Part shown: piece after piece, positions 50,594-59,047 of the stretch
Numbering within the stretch: position 1 is the first letter of the stretch
How the letters are laid out: each line of letters begins with the position of its first letter
Source of the DNA: Thiotrichales bacterium
Lineage (GTDB): Bacteria > Pseudomonadota > Gammaproteobacteria > Thiomicrospirales > Thiomicrospiraceae
DNA length: 64,000 bases
Direction: 5' to 3'
Assembly: GCA_016938655.1 (NCBI GenBank)
Contig: JAFGUG010000031.1
Coordinates: 1-64,000 of the forward strand
Program-made: the position numbers and the translations under genes
The notes under the pieces: model-generated
Databases searched by the model: none
What the model saw: only the letters and a program-made list of their open reading frames with translations
Told to the model about the DNA's origin: nothing

Positions 50594-51949
50594 ATGTCTG
50601 ATACAAATAAAATGAGCCTAACAACCAAGGTTTTAATTGGGATGGCGCTGGGTATTGCCGTCGGGTTAATAATTAACCTAACCGGCCTGAATGCACAAGG
50701 CAGTTTAGTAAATACCTATGTCGTGGAAGGGCTGTTTTATGTGATTGGGAAGTTGTTTGTTAATGCGTTAAAAATGCTGGTTGTGCCGTTAGTGTTTTTC
50801 TCTTTGTTGGGCGGGGTCTGTGGCATTGGCAGTCTTAGGTCATTGGGGCGTGTGGGCGGTAAATCGTTTGCGCTGTATATGCTGACCACTGCGTTTGCGA
50901 TTACCGTCTCACTGAGCATTGCGGCTTTCTTTGGCATTGGTCAAGGCATGAACCTAGTCAGTGATGTGAGTTTTGTTGGCGCGGCGGCACCACCTTTATC
51001 TGAAGTGTTTATTAATATCATTCCAACCAACCCGATTGATACCATGGCTAAAGGCCAAATGTTGCCTTTAATCTTCTTTACCATTTTGTTGGGTATCTCA
51101 ATTGTTATGGTGGGTTCCAAGGCCAAGAACATTGTTAATGCAATTGAGGTTTCGAATGAAATCATGATGAAAATGGTCACCATTGTTATGGCGGTTGCGC
51201 CATATGCGGTGTTTGCCTTAATTGCAAAATCCATGTCTGAATTGGGGCTTGATTTACTGGCAGAATTAGCCGGCTATGTCATGGTGCTGATTGGCGCGTT
51301 GATGTTTCATCTGTTTATTACGCAAATGATTGTTTTAAAAGTCTTTTCGGGTTTGAGCCCAAGAATCTTTATACAAAAAATCAGAGAAGCGCAAATTTTT
51401 GCGTTTAGTACCGCCAGTTCCAATGCCACCATTCCGGTGACCTTACGTGTTGTCACGCAAAAAATGGGCGTCAACAACTCAGTCGCTTCCTTTACGGTTC
51501 CATTTGGTGCCACCATTAATATGGACGGTACCGCGATTATGCAGGGCGTGGCCACGGTTTTTATCGCCAATATTTATGGCGTGGATTTGGGTATTACTGG
51601 TTACATCACCGTTATTTTAATGTCCGTATTGGCTTCGATTGGTACCGCGGGTGTGCCGGGGGTTGGGTTGATTATGTTGTCGATGGTGTTTGTTCAAGTT
51701 AGCATTCCCATTGAAGGCATTGGTTTAATCTTAGGGGTCGATCGTTTAATGGATATGGTGCGCACTGCGGTGAATGTGTCGGGTGATGCTGTGGTTTCAA
51801 CGGTCGTTGCAAAAAGTGAAAATCAATTGGATGAGCGTGTGTATACGGATCAAGAGGCGGGCATTCAAAATCGTGATTTAGAGGTAGATTTAGACGCAGA
51901 AAAAGCCTTAGCCAACTCCTATGAAGAGACCAAAAATCGGCGTTCTTAA
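50594..51949 (+). CDS. Dicarboxylate/amino acid:cation symporter (DAACS family)
   Basis: An inner-membrane secondary transporter of the GltP/DctA fold, importing C4-dicarboxylates or acidic/neutral amino acids with Na+ or H+. The 451-residue product has eight membrane helices and two re-entrant loops. Signatures are STASSNATIPVT (serine-rich hairpin HP1), FGATINMDGTAI (NMDGT), SIGTAGVPGVG (HP2) and LILGVDRLMDMVRTAVNVSGD. The polar C terminus is Asp/Glu rich. The substrate cannot be assigned with confidence. Confidence 0.92.
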   Translation: MSDTNKMSLTTKVLIGMALGIAVGLIINLTGLNAQGSLVNTYVVEGLFYVIGKLFVNALKMLVVPLVFFSLLGGVCGIGSLRSLGRVGGKSFALYMLTTAFAITVSLSIAAFFGIGQGMNLVSDVSFVGAAAPPLSEVFINIIPTNPIDTMAKGQMLPLIFFTILLGISIVMVGSKAKNIVNAIEVSNEIMMKMVTIVMAVAPYAVFALIAKSMSELGLDLLAELAGYVMVLIGALMFHLFITQMIVLKVFSGLSPRIFIQKIREAQIFAFSTASSNATIPVTLRVVTQKMGVNNSVASFTVPFGATINMDGTAIMQGVATVFIANIYGVDLGITGYITVILMSVLASIGTAGVPGVGLIMLSMVFVQVSIPIEGIGLILGVDRLMDMVRTAVNVSGDAVVSTVVAKSENQLDERVYTDQEAGIQNRDLEVDLDAEKALANSYEETKNRRS

Positions 51950-52076
51950 ATGATGGTATTTAAGGGACTGGTTGAGTGTTGCCAGCGGTGCTTTCATGAC
52001 AGACAACAATCGGAACGAACCTTCTTTTTGAGAGAGATTTAAGCAATTCGATAATCTGATTGATTCTCTAAAAGTG

Positions 52077-52088
52077 AGCAGGCCTGCT
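52077..52088. repeat. AGCAGGCCTGCT palindrome, intergenic copy
   Basis: An exact 12-mer preceded by CTAAAAGTG in the 275-base gap between the symporter and DUF1840 genes. Confidence 0.9.
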
Positions 52089-52224
52089 GCTTTCAAACCC
52101 CATGTTTTAAGTCGTTTTTTAATTGGTTATAGAAACCGGTTTGTGTGTATGATGATTTATTAGCCTTAGAGTTTGTTAAGTTCGCTCTAATCCTAATTAT
52201 ATTAATGGGATAAGGAGAAAATTA

Positions 52225-52554
52225 ATGCTAATTACATTTAAAACAGAGGCGCACGCTGGGGTTACGATGTTTGGCGACGTTGCGAAAAGCATGCTAAAAA
52301 AAATGGGACATTCTGGAACGATACCGGGGGCTATTCTCGCCGAGGATGTTCCCGAATACCTTAACCGTTTAACCAAGGCAATGAGTGCGGGTTCAAGTAA
52401 CGTTCAAGCAACAAAAAATGCTTGGGATGACCAGAGTGTTAGCGAGCAAAGTCGCGCCACCCCGCTCATTGAACTATTAAAAGCCGCCGCAGAGCAAGAG
52501 TGCAATGTTAGATGGGATCAGGCAGGCACCACGGAGCCTGGGATTTCGATTTAA
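52225..52554 (+). CDS. DUF1840 family protein
   Basis: A 109-residue product with the DUF1840 core: LITFKTEAHAGVTMFGDVAKSMLKKMG, GTIPGAILAEDVPEYLNRL and TPLIELLKAAAEQECNVRWD. The family is conserved in beta- and gammaproteobacteria with no assigned function. AAGGAG lies seven bases before the ATG. An inverted repeat TTAGAG (52165-52170) / CTCTAA (52184-52189) lies about 36 bases upstream. Confidence 0.88.
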   Translation: MLITFKTEAHAGVTMFGDVAKSMLKKMGHSGTIPGAILAEDVPEYLNRLTKAMSAGSSNVQATKNAWDDQSVSEQSRATPLIELLKAAAEQECNVRWDQAGTTEPGISI

Positions 52555-52841
52555 AAAAACTGACTGGGTGGTTAGATTTTGTTTGAGCGCAATCGCGAAG
52601 CCGCATTTTGGTGGTGAAAGAGCGTAAATAAAAAAGGCTGGATAGGCTGATCAATGTCTCGTAAATGTCTAGTCAATTCTGACTTAATAGCCTAAGGCTA
52701 TTACAAAAGCCATAAACTTTAATTAGCACCATTTTCCACGCTTGTTTATAGTGAGCAAAGCGTTGGATGCCGCAAGCGATTTGTGCCGGCTCTAACCCCG
52801 ATTCATTAATTACCCTTTTGTAAGTTTGGAGACAATCAACC

Positions 52842-53303
52842 ATGATTAAGAAGATACTATTAGCGTTAACATTTTTTACCATGAGTGCCGTGGCTTATGC
52901 CCAGCAAACTTTAGTACCGGCTGAGTTTTTGGATCAGTGGGAGAAGCCTCAAGCGTTAAATGCCGACACTAAGTGGGTCATTTTTACTTCGACCAAAGAG
53001 GCCGGAAAATGGGTGAAAGAGACCCTAGAAACCATGCAGGTGGAAGATATGGCGGCTAAGCAGTGGTTATATGTTGCGGATATTTCAGGGATGCCAAGCT
53101 TAATCACCAAGTTTATGGCGATTCCAAAAATGCAGGATTACAAGTTTCCGATTGCGTTGGAAAGAGAAGGGGATATTACACAAGCTTGGCCTAAGCAAGA
53201 AGACGCCGTGAATGTTTATAAGATGGATGGATTAACCATTCAAAAAGTGTATGCGTTAACTTCAGAACCTGAAGTGGTTGAGTTTTTTAAAACCATGAAC
53301 TAA
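52842..53303 (+). CDS. Exported protein of unknown function (thioredoxin-fold-like)
   Basis: A 153-residue product with a signal peptide (MIKKILLALTFFTMSAVAYA, cleavage before QQT). The mature part has KWVIFTSTKEAGKWVKETLE, WLYVADISGMPSLITKFMAIPKM and FPIALEREGD. The order resembles a degenerate thioredoxin-like fold without CxxC, so redox activity is not supported. Similar proteins occur in marine gammaproteobacteria as hypotheticals. Two copies of the iterated palindrome follow its stop. Confidence 0.75.
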   Translation: MIKKILLALTFFTMSAVAYAQQTLVPAEFLDQWEKPQALNADTKWVIFTSTKEAGKWVKETLETMQVEDMAAKQWLYVADISGMPSLITKFMAIPKMQDYKFPIALEREGDITQAWPKQEDAVNVYKMDGLTIQKVYALTSEPEVVEFFKTMN

Positions 53304-53358
53304 AACCAAAACCAAAACCATCAACTAACATCGTCTAAAACTAAGACGCTTTAAAGTT

Positions 53359-53407
53359 AGCAGGCCTGCTCGAAATCTATGGGTTTCAGCAGGCCTGTTT
53401 GTTTTTG
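53359..53407. terminator. Paired palindrome copies forming a terminator-like hairpin
   Basis: The exact copy AGCAGGCCTGCT (53359-53370) and the near-copy AGCAGGCCTGTT (53388-53399) can pair with each other. The stem CAGGCCTGCT-c-GAAA / TTTC-AGCAGGCCTG encloses TCTATGGG and is followed by TTTGTTTTT. It lies between two convergent genes. Confidence 0.7.
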
Positions 53408-53440
53408 GAGCCTTATTCTTTAAGGCTTAATTCGTAATTA

Positions 53441-56196
53441 TTATGGGTGTTGTTCATAATTTAAATCTTCAAGCCGTTTGGGTTTATCAAACAGGTAACC
53501 CTGCATAATTGGGCAGCCCAGTTTGATTAAAAAATCCCTTTGCTGTTCGGTTTCTACGCCTTCGGCAATGGTGGTGAGTCCCATGGTTTTAGAAAGCGCC
53601 AGTATGGTTTTTACAATCGCTTCATCCTGTTTATTATTTAGCATGTCACGCACAAACGATTGGTCAATTTTAAGCCAATCAATCGGTAGTTTTTTCAAGT
53701 AATTCAGTGAAGAGTATCCGGTTCCAAAATCATCAATGGCAAAGGTCACGCCTTGCTTGCGAAGTTTCTTGATTTTGGTAATGGAGCTGTCTAAGTCAGT
53801 CATTAAAATACTTTCGGTAATTTCAAGCTCGAGTCGATTCGGGTTAAATTGATGGGTCTGAATTTGCTGAGTGACCGTCGTGACAAAATCCTCTCTGCGT
53901 AACTGATGTTCACTGATATTAACCGCAATCGTTAAATGTTGGGTTTGCTCAGATTGACTCCAAATCTCCAATTGTTGGCAGGCCTGTTGCAAGACCCATT
54001 GACCATCTCCACAATCAGTCCGCAACTCTCGGCCACTTCAATAAATACACCTGGCGACAGTAAGCCTTTAATTGGGTGCTGCCAGCGAATTAAGGCCTCA
54101 TAACCAAGTATATGGGCTTGTTGGTCTAATTTTGGTTGATAGAATAGTACAAATTCATTTTGGGCAATGGCTTTGCGTAAATCGTTTTCAAGTAGGCTGC
54201 GCTCTAAAATTGAGGCTTGCATACTTGGGTCAAAGAATCGAACACTGTTGCGGCCTGCCGATTTGGCTTGGTACATAGCAAGGTCTGAGCGCACCATTAA
54301 CTCTTCAACCGATTCAAAGTGGTCAGATGAAAGACTCACACCGATACTGGCACTGATAATGCATTCATGCCCTTTGATTAAGTAGGGCATGGATACTTGT
54401 GTGAGTATTTTGTCGCCAATGTGTTTGGCTTGTGTAGCCGCGTCTTCTTCGGTGGCACCGATTTTTTCTAGTAACACAATAAACTCGTCACCGCCGGGTC
54501 TGGCCACGGTGTCAACCTCTCTGACACAAGCTTCCAAGCGTTGGCCGACTTGAATTAATAGTTGATCCCCGTAATCGTGGCCTAAGGTATCGTTTAAATT
54601 CTTAAAGTGGTCAAGGTCAATAAACAGTACGGCAAAGTAATCTTTATTTCGGGCACTCTGTGCGCGTGCCTGTTTTAAGTGGTCTTGCAAGAGTCTGCGA
54701 TTTGCAAGGTTGGTTAGGGGGTCATAAAACGCTAAATTTTGAATCTGCTCTTGGTTGCTTTTATAAACGCTAATATCATTAAAGGTCGAGAGATAGTGGC
54801 TGACATTGCCCTCGTCATCTTTAACCGCTGTGATGTTTTGGCGAACAGGGTACTGCTCGCCATTTTTACGTTGATTAATAATCTCACCTTGCCAGTATCC
54901 ATTGGTTTTTATGTCTTGCCATAAGTCGTCATAAAACTTTTTACTATGGGTGTGTGAGCTTAAAATTCTAGGGGTTTTTCCCAACACCTCTTTATCGGTA
55001 AAGCCGGTTACTTGAGTAAAGGCATTATTGGTGCGGATAATTTTTTCGTTATGGTCGGTAATAAAAATTGCCTCTTGCGTGTCAAATGCGGCCGCCGCGA
55101 GTCGGTGAGATGCGTTGAGTTCTTGCAGATTTGCGTAACTGGTGTGCAGGCGTCGGTTATAAATAAATAACAGCACAATCAAAAATCCGATAATCGTTAA
55201 AGCCAACAGGCCTGCGATGATTTGCTGACGATTTTGTTGCCAAATATCCGCAAAGGTTATTTTGGTAAGTTTGTTATAAGGATACACTTTTAGGGCTCTT
55301 AACACCTCTCTCACCGGCTCATAATCGGCTGGAATGCTGAAGCCGTAAATACCGATGGCATTGGTGGTTGCATTGTCATGGGGCAGTGCCAGCAATGCCG
55401 CAGTGACTCGGCCGGCTAAATTTTCACCGACATGGGGCATGGCCACCAATGGCCACTCTGGGTACAAGCGGGTGGACGTTAAAAAGGGAAAGTTGGCTTG
55501 GTTTTGTGCATTTAAAACTCGAAATTGGTTGGGTTTGATGTCACCTGATTTTTCAAGGCTTTCGAGCACGCCACTGCGAACAAACGCCGCATCGGCTTGG
55601 TTGGTGATTAGGCTTTGTACGGCTTTATCATGCGGCATAGTGGTTTGAATGATGGTGATGTCTTCATCAATGTTTATGCCCACTTGCAACAGTTCAAACG
55701 CCTGCATTTCAAATCCGCCAAACGATTTAATGGAGGGCGTTGCAATGGTTTTACCCTGCAAATCCTTTAGGGTTTGAATGGCGTTATTGTCATTTTTGAC
55801 TAAAATCGTGCCACCAAAACTGCGCACAACTTGACCGCTTTTTTTATTAATTAAGGTCACGAGAGGCGAAGACATTTTGGTTGAGTACGCTAATTGAACA
55901 TAGTGCGCAGAGTTGGTAAAAACAAAGTCAACATTTTTGCGGGCAATGGCGTCTTCTAACTCGCCGTAGTTGAGTGGAATTAATTTAAACTCCAGCCCAG
56001 GAACGTGTTGGTTTAGATAGTTAACAAGCGGTTGCCATTTTGCTTCTTCAACCGGTTTAGGGCGAAATGCCAACAAGCCAATGGTGATTTTCTCTTGCGC
56101 CATAATGAGTGCTGGAAAAAGCATCAGGCCTGCTAATAAACTGGTTATGATTGGCAGCAGTATTAATCGATGGATGTGATTAAGCAAAAGTTGCAT
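53441..56196 (-). pseudogene. PhnD-PAS-GGDEF-EAL c-di-GMP enzyme, frameshifted in the EAL domain
   Basis: The intact ancestor would be 918 residues. It has a signal/membrane N terminus and a PhnD-like periplasmic binding domain (about 35-310, ITIGLLAFRPKPVEEAKWQPL). A membrane helix (about 325-350), PAS (about 365-480) and GGDEF (VARPGGDEF with REVD I-site) follow, then EAL (GYEALIRWQHP, then NISEHQLR, ELEITES, IDDFGTGYSSL and IAEGVET). A single missing base near 54003-54010 shifts the frame within AESCGLIVE, so the first frame ends at 53932 and the second continues to 53441. All EAL catalytic motifs survive across the two frames. It may be a real pseudogene, a sequencing error or a rare programmed shift. 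An ATG start at 56196 was chosen. Confidence 0.85.
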
Positions 56197-56371
56197 GGTT
56201 GGCAAACCTATTTCTAGTGATAATAGTCAGGTTATCTTAACGTGTTAAAAGCCTAACACCATCCGAAAGCGTTGTCTTCTAAGTAGTTTACACCGTTTTA
56301 ATAAGGAATTTAATAATCAATCCTAAAGATAAGAAAAGGCTAATATTTATGTTTGTAAAAAGAGTTAAATT

Positions 56372-56875
56372 GTGACTAATATTTGCGAAGGCTTTGAGCC
56401 CATTGTGCCATCAAAGCCAGCCATAATGATTTTGGGTACGATGCCCAGCGTGGCCTCTTTGGAGCAGTCATTTTACTATGCACATCCGCGTAATGCCTTT
56501 TGGCCGATCATGCAAATACTCTTAAATAAAACGCTGGTGACCGATCAGGAAAAGGCACTGGCATTGAAAGAGCGAGGGATATTTCTGTGGGATGTGTTGC
56601 AAGGTTGTGAACGTAAGGGCAGTTTGGACAGTGCCATTAAACACCCGCAAGCCAATAACTTTGAGGCGGTGTTTAAACACTATCCCAATTTAAACGTGGT
56701 GGCTTTTAATGGTCAGGCGGCCGAAAAACTTTTCAAACAGCAAGTGCTTAAAAAACAAACGTTACCCGATGATTTAACCTACCTCTGTTTGCCGTCTACC
56801 AGTCCGGCGAATGCACGATTATCTTTGCAAGATAAAGTCTTGTTATGGCAAGAAAAATTAAATAATTTGTTGTAA
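56372..56875 (+). CDS. DNA-deoxyinosine glycosylase (HDG-type uracil-DNA glycosylase superfamily)
   Basis: Predicted to excise hypoxanthine from DNA. The 167-residue product carries the superfamily motif 1 as MILGTMPSVASLEQSFYYAHPRNAFWPIM (family 6 HDG hallmark, Asn in RNAFW) and motif 2 as LPSTSPANARLS. The start is GTG at 56372. It may alternatively act on other deaminated bases; Mug and HDG families share this fold. Monocistronic. Confidence 0.88.
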   Translation: MTNICEGFEPIVPSKPAIMILGTMPSVASLEQSFYYAHPRNAFWPIMQILLNKTLVTDQEKALALKERGIFLWDVLQGCERKGSLDSAIKHPQANNFEAVFKHYPNLNVVAFNGQAAEKLFKQQVLKKQTLPDDLTYLCLPSTSPANARLSLQDKVLLWQEKLNNLL

Positions 56876-56975
56876 AATACCCAGCTTATTTCATGGGGCT
56901 TATCTTGTTATCCCATTATCGAAAATTTAACGTATTTATTTACTCGTAACTTAACGTATTGAAAGGAGCTTTGCC

Positions 56976-58550
56976 TTGGAAGCAAACAGACTTGAAAACG
57001 TAGTTCGTTCGGAACTACTCTCACCCGCCGGCACAATGAAGAACATGGAGTATGCGTTTGCATACGGTGCCGATGCGGTATATGCAGGGCAACCTCGTTA
57101 CAGTTTACGGGTACGTAACAATGAATTTGACGCGGAGAATCTTAAAAAGGGCATCGACCGTGCGCATCAGTTGGGCAAAAAGTTTTATGTGGTGAGTAAC
57201 ATCGCCGCACACAACTCAAAAGTAAACACCTACATGAAAGACATTGCCCCTGTGATTGCCATGAAACCGGATGCGTTGATTATGTCTGATCCGGGTTTGA
57301 TTTCGATGGTCCATGCCGAGTATCCAGAGCAAGAGATTCATTTGTCTGTTCAGTCGAATGCGGTGAACTGGGCAACGGTTAAGTTTTGGTATCAAAACGG
57401 CGTGCGTCGTGTGGTGTTGTCACGTGAATTGTCGATGCAAGAGATTCGTGAAATCCGTGAAAAAGTGCCTGAGATGGAACTGGAAGTGTTTGTTCACGGT
57501 GCGTTGTGTATTGCGTACTCTGGGCGTTGCTTGTTGTCGGGTTACATTAATAAACGCGATGCCAACCAAGGCACCTGCACCAATGCTTGTCGTTGGAACT
57601 ACAACACCTACGAAGCTAAAGAGGACATTACTGGGGATGCGGTGGGTGTGCCTAGAATTGAAGTCGCGAACATTGAAAACATCACCGATTTAACGGTTGA
57701 ATCGAATGTACCAGACAAGGCCGCAGACACCAACGCTGGGCCGGATGTTGCCGATTACAGCAATGCGGATGTCGATGAGTACGCACCTACTTTAGGGTTG
57801 GGTGCCACCACCGACAAGATGATGTTGTTAGAAGAAGAGGGGCGTCCGGGCGAGTTTATGCCTGCTTTTGAAGACGAACACGGCACTTACATCATGAACT
57901 CAAAAGACTTGCGTGCAGTCGAGTTGATTCCAGAGATGGTCGATATGGGTGTGCACTCACTGAAAATTGAAGGGCGCACTAAGTCACACTATTACGTGGC
58001 GCGTACCGCTCAGGTTTATCGTAAAGCGATTGATGATGCGTTGGCAGGCAAGCCATTTGATACTTCGTTATTATCCGATTTAGAGAGTCTAGCTAGCCGT
58101 GGTTACACCGAAGGGTTCTTGCGTCGTCACGTACACTCGGAATATCAAAACTACGAATACGGGGTGTCTAAATCAGACCGTCAGCGTTTCGTGGGCGAAG
58201 TGGTGGATGTCATAGAACGCGATGGTCGATCCATGCTTGAAATTGATGTTAAAAACAAGTTTTGTGTGGGCGATTCCATTGAGATTATGAGCCCTGCGGG
58301 CAATGTGTCTTTGGTGTTAGACCATATGCAAACGCACCATGATGAAGTCGTTGATTGTGCGAAAGGCTCTGGCTGGTTAGTGCGTATTCCTAACCCATTC
58401 AAAGACTTAGATGACGAGACCTTAAAGTTTGGTTTGGTCATGCGTAATGAGTCTTGGGGTGGCGATGTGAAACGTGATTCGGCGGCTAAAAAGGTTAAAG
58501 AGCAGCAAGACGCTCAAGATGCTGTTAACCGTGCGGCAGCGCAGGCTTAA
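56976..58550 (+). CDS. trhP: tRNA 5-hydroxyuridine synthesis protein TrhP (YegQ, peptidase U32 family)
   Basis: TrhP/YegQ is needed for 5-hydroxyuridine at tRNA position 34, using prephenate. The 524-residue product begins at TTG 56976 (AGGAG seven bases upstream). It has ELLSPAGTMKNMEYAFAYGADAVYAGQPRYSLR and the U32 signature LEVFVHGALCIAYSGRCLLSGY with GTCTNACRWNY (Fe-S-binding Cys), then SLKIEGRTKSHYYVA. An acidic insert of roughly 70 residues (about 210-285, VPDKAADTNAGPDVADYSNADVDE region) makes it longer than E. coli YegQ (about 453). A ferredoxin gene follows by 2 bases. Confidence 0.93.
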   Translation: MEANRLENVVRSELLSPAGTMKNMEYAFAYGADAVYAGQPRYSLRVRNNEFDAENLKKGIDRAHQLGKKFYVVSNIAAHNSKVNTYMKDIAPVIAMKPDALIMSDPGLISMVHAEYPEQEIHLSVQSNAVNWATVKFWYQNGVRRVVLSRELSMQEIREIREKVPEMELEVFVHGALCIAYSGRCLLSGYINKRDANQGTCTNACRWNYNTYEAKEDITGDAVGVPRIEVANIENITDLTVESNVPDKAADTNAGPDVADYSNADVDEYAPTLGLGATTDKMMLLEEEGRPGEFMPAFEDEHGTYIMNSKDLRAVELIPEMVDMGVHSLKIEGRTKSHYYVARTAQVYRKAIDDALAGKPFDTSLLSDLESLASRGYTEGFLRRHVHSEYQNYEYGVSKSDRQRFVGEVVDVIERDGRSMLEIDVKNKFCVGDSIEIMSPAGNVSLVLDHMQTHHDEVVDCAKGSGWLVRIPNPFKDLDDETLKFGLVMRNESWGGDVKRDSAAKKVKEQQDAQDAVNRAAAQA

Positions 58551-58552
58551 TC

Positions 58553-58810
58553 ATGGCGCTTAAGATTTTAAAAGGCTGCATCAATTGCGATATGTGCGAG
58601 CCGGAGTGCCCAAACAAAGCGATTTACATGGGCGAGAAAATCTACGAGATTGACCCTGACCTATGTACTGAGTGCGTGGGGTTTTATGACAACCCAACGT
58701 GCATCAGTGTTTGTCCGTTGGATGTGATTATTACCGACCCTGATCGGGTAGAAGATAAAGAAAGCCTCTATCAAAAGTTTACCGATTTGGTGAATGCCGA
58801 TAAGATTTAA
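58553..58810 (+). CDS. yfhL: YfhL-family 2[4Fe-4S] ferredoxin
   Basis: An 85-residue ferredoxin with two cluster motifs: INCDMCEPECPNKAI (CxxCxxxC) and LCTECVGFYDNPTCISVCP, with the longer loop between Cys typical of YfhL/Alvin-type ferredoxins. It starts 2 bases after trhP, so co-transcription is near certain. Its likely job is electron supply or Fe-S support for TrhP; that is inference from context. Confidence 0.93.
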   Translation: MALKILKGCINCDMCEPECPNKAIYMGEKIYEIDPDLCTECVGFYDNPTCISVCPLDVIITDPDRVEDKESLYQKFTDLVNADKI

Positions 58811-58846
58811 GTCTATTCAGTGATTCAAACTCAGTAAACGCTCAAA

Positions 58847-58880
58847 TAAAAGCACTGCGATTCGTCCAGTGCTTTTTTTA
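58847..58880 (+). terminator. Terminator after yfhL
   Basis: The arms AGCACTG (58851-58857) and CAGTGCT (58867-58873) are flanked by A-run and T-run. Confidence 0.85.
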
Positions 58881-58904
58881 TTTGAAAGCGCCCATTTAAA
58901 AGTC

Positions 58905-58916
58905 AGCAGGCCTGCT
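58905..58916. repeat. AGCAGGCCTGCT palindrome, intergenic copy with extended dyad
   Basis: An exact 12-mer in ATTTAAAAGTC...AACTTTATTTAAA, so AAAGT and ACTTT extend the dyad across one mismatched pair. It lies between yfhL and the GST gene. Confidence 0.92.
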
Positions 58917-59047
58917 AACTTTATTTAAAAACCGTGTTAATCGATGTTCTTAATCAAGAAACGGTTTTAATTTCTAATTAAGCATTGAACTTGTTGATGG
59001 GTTTTGTATGATGGGGTAACTTTTTTAAAAAGACTAAAGGAAAGAAC

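Noticed and set aside
52673-52882. 69-codon minus-strand frame overlapping the start of the exported protein gene
   Set aside because: It overlaps the signal-peptide coding region and has no recognisable family; kept only as a low-interest remnant possibility.
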